DNA of 7,438 bases from an uncultured Arthrobacter sp. GTDB lineage: Bacteria; Actinomycetota; Actinomycetes; Actinomycetales; Micrococcaceae. Made by a program: the position numbers and the translations under genes. Shown in pieces: positions 6,062-7,438 of the stretch. The stretch's first letter is position 1; the number at the start of each line of letters is the position of its first letter. The stretch lies in NCBI GenBank assembly GCA_937873245.1, contig CALMVY010000287.1:1-7438 (forward strand). Direction: 5' to 3'. Below the pieces are notes generated by a model that had not been told where the DNA came from, made no database searches, and saw nothing but the letters and a program-made list of their open reading frames with translations.

Positions 6062-7171
6062 TCACGGGGCCAGCAGCTCCAGGATCCTGCCCAGGCCGCG
6101 CTCCAGCCGCGCAGTCAAGTTGTGCCCGGCGCCGGTTCCGTCCCCGGCGGCCGGCGCCGTCGCCCGGGTGCCGGCATGCACCAGGGCGGCCACGCCGTCG
6201 TTGGCCTGTTCCGCGGGCTGGTCGGACACGTATGTGAAGGTGGCACCGTCCGACTGGTAGATGGCCATGAAGGGGGACCCGTGCTTGACCCACAGGATCC
6301 CGTTGCCGGATCCTGTCCCTCCCCCTGCCTCCGCCGCTGCGCCAGTTGCCGCATCACGGCCCGGAACCGCTGCGGCGGTGAACCCGTCCGACGTCGCGGG
6401 CCGGCCCGTGAGCACGTTGACGGGCGCGGCGGTCCGCGGCCCGCTCTCCGGAGGGCCGGACGGTCCGGGCAGTTCGCCTCGCTGTTCGAGGATGGTGGCG
6501 AAATTCCGGCCGTCGGTGAGGCGCAGTTCCAGGATGTCGGCGCCGGCCAGCACGCCTCCGCGGGCCCAGACCAGGTGGTACCCGAGTTCGCGGAGCTCAG
6601 GGCAGGTCCAGCCTTCGGCGCGCAGGGCCGCGAGCTGCTCGGCAGTGAGAGCCCCGTCCGGCGTGAAGTCCGGTTCACCGGTGAGGCTCCAGCCGGCGGG
6701 CGTCCCGGCGCCCGCCTCGACGGCAGCCGGTGCGGAGACGGCAAGGTCCCGCTGCAGGAACGCCGAGGCCGTGGTGCCGCCAGCCGGCGGGGCGGGGTCC
6801 GCGCCCATCACGTAAGCCGAACCGCCGAGCAGGGCGGCAGCGGCTGCCGCACCGCCGGCCGCCAGCAGCGCGGCCCGGAGCGCGGGTCGGAAGCCGCGGG
6901 CAGCCGGGGCGGCAGCGGACAGCAGGTAGGGGGCGGGCTGGCCTGTGCCTGCCATATCCCCGGTGCCTGCCCTGTCCCGGGTGCGGGCCAGTTCCTCGGT
7001 GTGTGCCAACAGGCGTGCCCTGAGGTCGTCGCTGGCCACGGGGACCTCGGCGCCACGCAGCCGCTCCAGGTACTGGCGTTCCCGGCGCAGCTGCAGCCGG
7101 CAGTCCTCACAGGACTCAAGGTGCCGGCGACGCGGATACTGGCAGCCCAACAGTCGCTTCAGCAGACGCAT
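6062..7171 (-). CDS. Membrane-anchored zinc-finger anti-sigma factor with large extracytoplasmic domain
   Basis: 369 residues, probably the antagonist of the ECF sigma factor encoded 8 bases upstream. The N-terminal cytoplasmic part has a zinc-finger anti-sigma signature HLESCEDC (His17, Cys21, Cys24), with Cys10 (LLGCQYP) a possible fourth ligand, followed by a charged helix expected to bind sigma. A Gly/Ala-rich hydrophobic segment at about 98-123 (ALRAALLAAGG...) is the only likely TM helix. Residues 124-369 would lie outside the membrane. Part of this (about 159-230, GWSLTGEP...GADILELRLTDGRNFATILEQ, and about 291-318, ILWVKHGSPFMAIYQSDGATFTYVSDQP) has the feel of an RseB/MucB C-terminal-like domain, which is a tentative reading. 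Gly/Ala/Pro-rich linkers separate the pieces. The ATG at 7171 has only a weak CCAGG upstream, so translation is probably coupled to the sigma gene. RseA of mycobacteria, which sits in the same position, is much shorter as I recall. Confidence 0.75.
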   Translation of the reverse strand: MRLLKRLLGCQYPRRRHLESCEDCRLQLRRERQYLERLRGAEVPVASDDLRARLLAHTEELARTRDRAGTGDMAGTGQPAPYLLSAAAPAARGFRPALRAALLAAGGAAAAAALLGGSAYVMGADPAPPAGGTTASAFLQRDLAVSAPAAVEAGAGTPAGWSLTGEPDFTPDGALTAEQLAALRAEGWTCPELRELGYHLVWARGGVLAGADILELRLTDGRNFATILEQRGELPGPSGPPESGPRTAAPVNVLTGRPATSDGFTAAAVPGRDAATGAAAEAGGGTGSGNGILWVKHGSPFMAIYQSDGATFTYVSDQPAEQANDGVAALVHAGTRATAPAAGDGTGAGHNLTARLERGLGRILELLAP

Positions 7172-7179
7172 CGCCTGGT

Positions 7180-7438
7180 TCAGAGGAGACCGGCGATGCG
7201 GGGCATCTTCAGCCGCGGCTTCAGCGAAGTCTTGGCGGCCTGCGGCGTCCGCGGATCGCGGTGCGCGAGCTTCTCCCGCAGCATGGTCCGGCCGCGGTGG
7301 ATCCTGGAACGGACAGTTCCAAGCTTGATGCCCAGCGCGACGGCCACCTCGTCGTACGACAGCCCCTCAAGGTCGCAGAGCACGCCGGCGGCGCGGAACT
7401 CCGGGGGAAGCCCTTCCAGCGCGGCCCGACCACCGCGG
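7180..7438 (-). CDS. sigE: ECF RNA polymerase sigma factor, SigE-like, C-terminal part (5' end outside window)
   Basis: The last 85 residues of an extracytoplasmic-function sigma factor; the start lies beyond the right edge. The visible part is region 4, which binds the -35 element: ALEGLPPEFRAAGVLCDLEG, then the helix-turn-helix LSYDEVAVALGIKLGTVRSR and IHRGRTMLREKL. This closely resembles mycobacterial SigE/SigH-type region 4. The assignment to SigE rests on this stretch plus the following anti-sigma and tatB genes, the order I recall downstream of sigE in mycobacteria. After region 4 comes a short basic tail (KTSLKPRLKMPRIAGLL). The stop (TGA, 7182-7180) is 8 bases before the anti-sigma ATG, indicating a single transcript. 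Such sigma factors usually answer envelope or thiol stress; the signal here cannot be read. Confidence 0.85.
   Translation of the reverse strand, partial: RGGRAALEGLPPEFRAAGVLCDLEGLSYDEVAVALGIKLGTVRSRIHRGRTMLREKLAHRDPRTPQAAKTSLKPRLKMPRIAGLL

Overview
The window is GC-rich chromosomal DNA packed with genes and shows no mobile elements, CRISPR arrays or RNA genes. GC-ending codons, GTG/TTG starts and the gene set point to a high-GC Gram-positive actinobacterium. The protein sequences look most like Micrococcaceae (Arthrobacter or Pseudarthrobacter type). That placement comes from remembered family resemblance, not from a search.

Layout, left to right: (1) the 3' three-quarters of a plus-strand aminopeptidase P (M24 metallopeptidase), running off the left edge. 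(2) A strong hairpin terminator between this gene and a convergent minus-strand gene for a two-TM general-stress protein (YflT-like domain) with a long disordered Pro/Gly/Gln tail. (3) A 77-bp divergent intergenic region. (4) A plus-strand three-gene run: a soluble MgtE-N/CBS protein without a channel domain, a DUF1003 two-TM protein whose start overlaps the previous stop, and an Mrp-type P-loop ATPase. (5) A minus-strand block converging on mrp: partial ECF sigma factor of SigE type, membrane-spanning zinc-finger anti-sigma factor, then tatB. The mrp and tatB genes meet tail to tail with interlocked stop codons.

How they may work together: the right part resembles the sigE - anti-sigma - (htrA) - tatB ... 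mrp - DUF1003 - MgtE_N/CBS neighbourhood I recall from other actinobacteria such as Mycobacterium tuberculosis. It combines envelope-stress signalling, a Tat translocase subunit, an Fe-S cluster or metal carrier ATPase and a putative Mg2+-sensing membrane pair. Nothing here is a clear new defence or mobile system. The points most worth following up are the anti-sigma factor with a large extracytoplasmic domain, the pore-less MgtE-like protein paired with DUF1003, the Mrp without a C-terminal CxxC, and two possible leaderless GTG starts.
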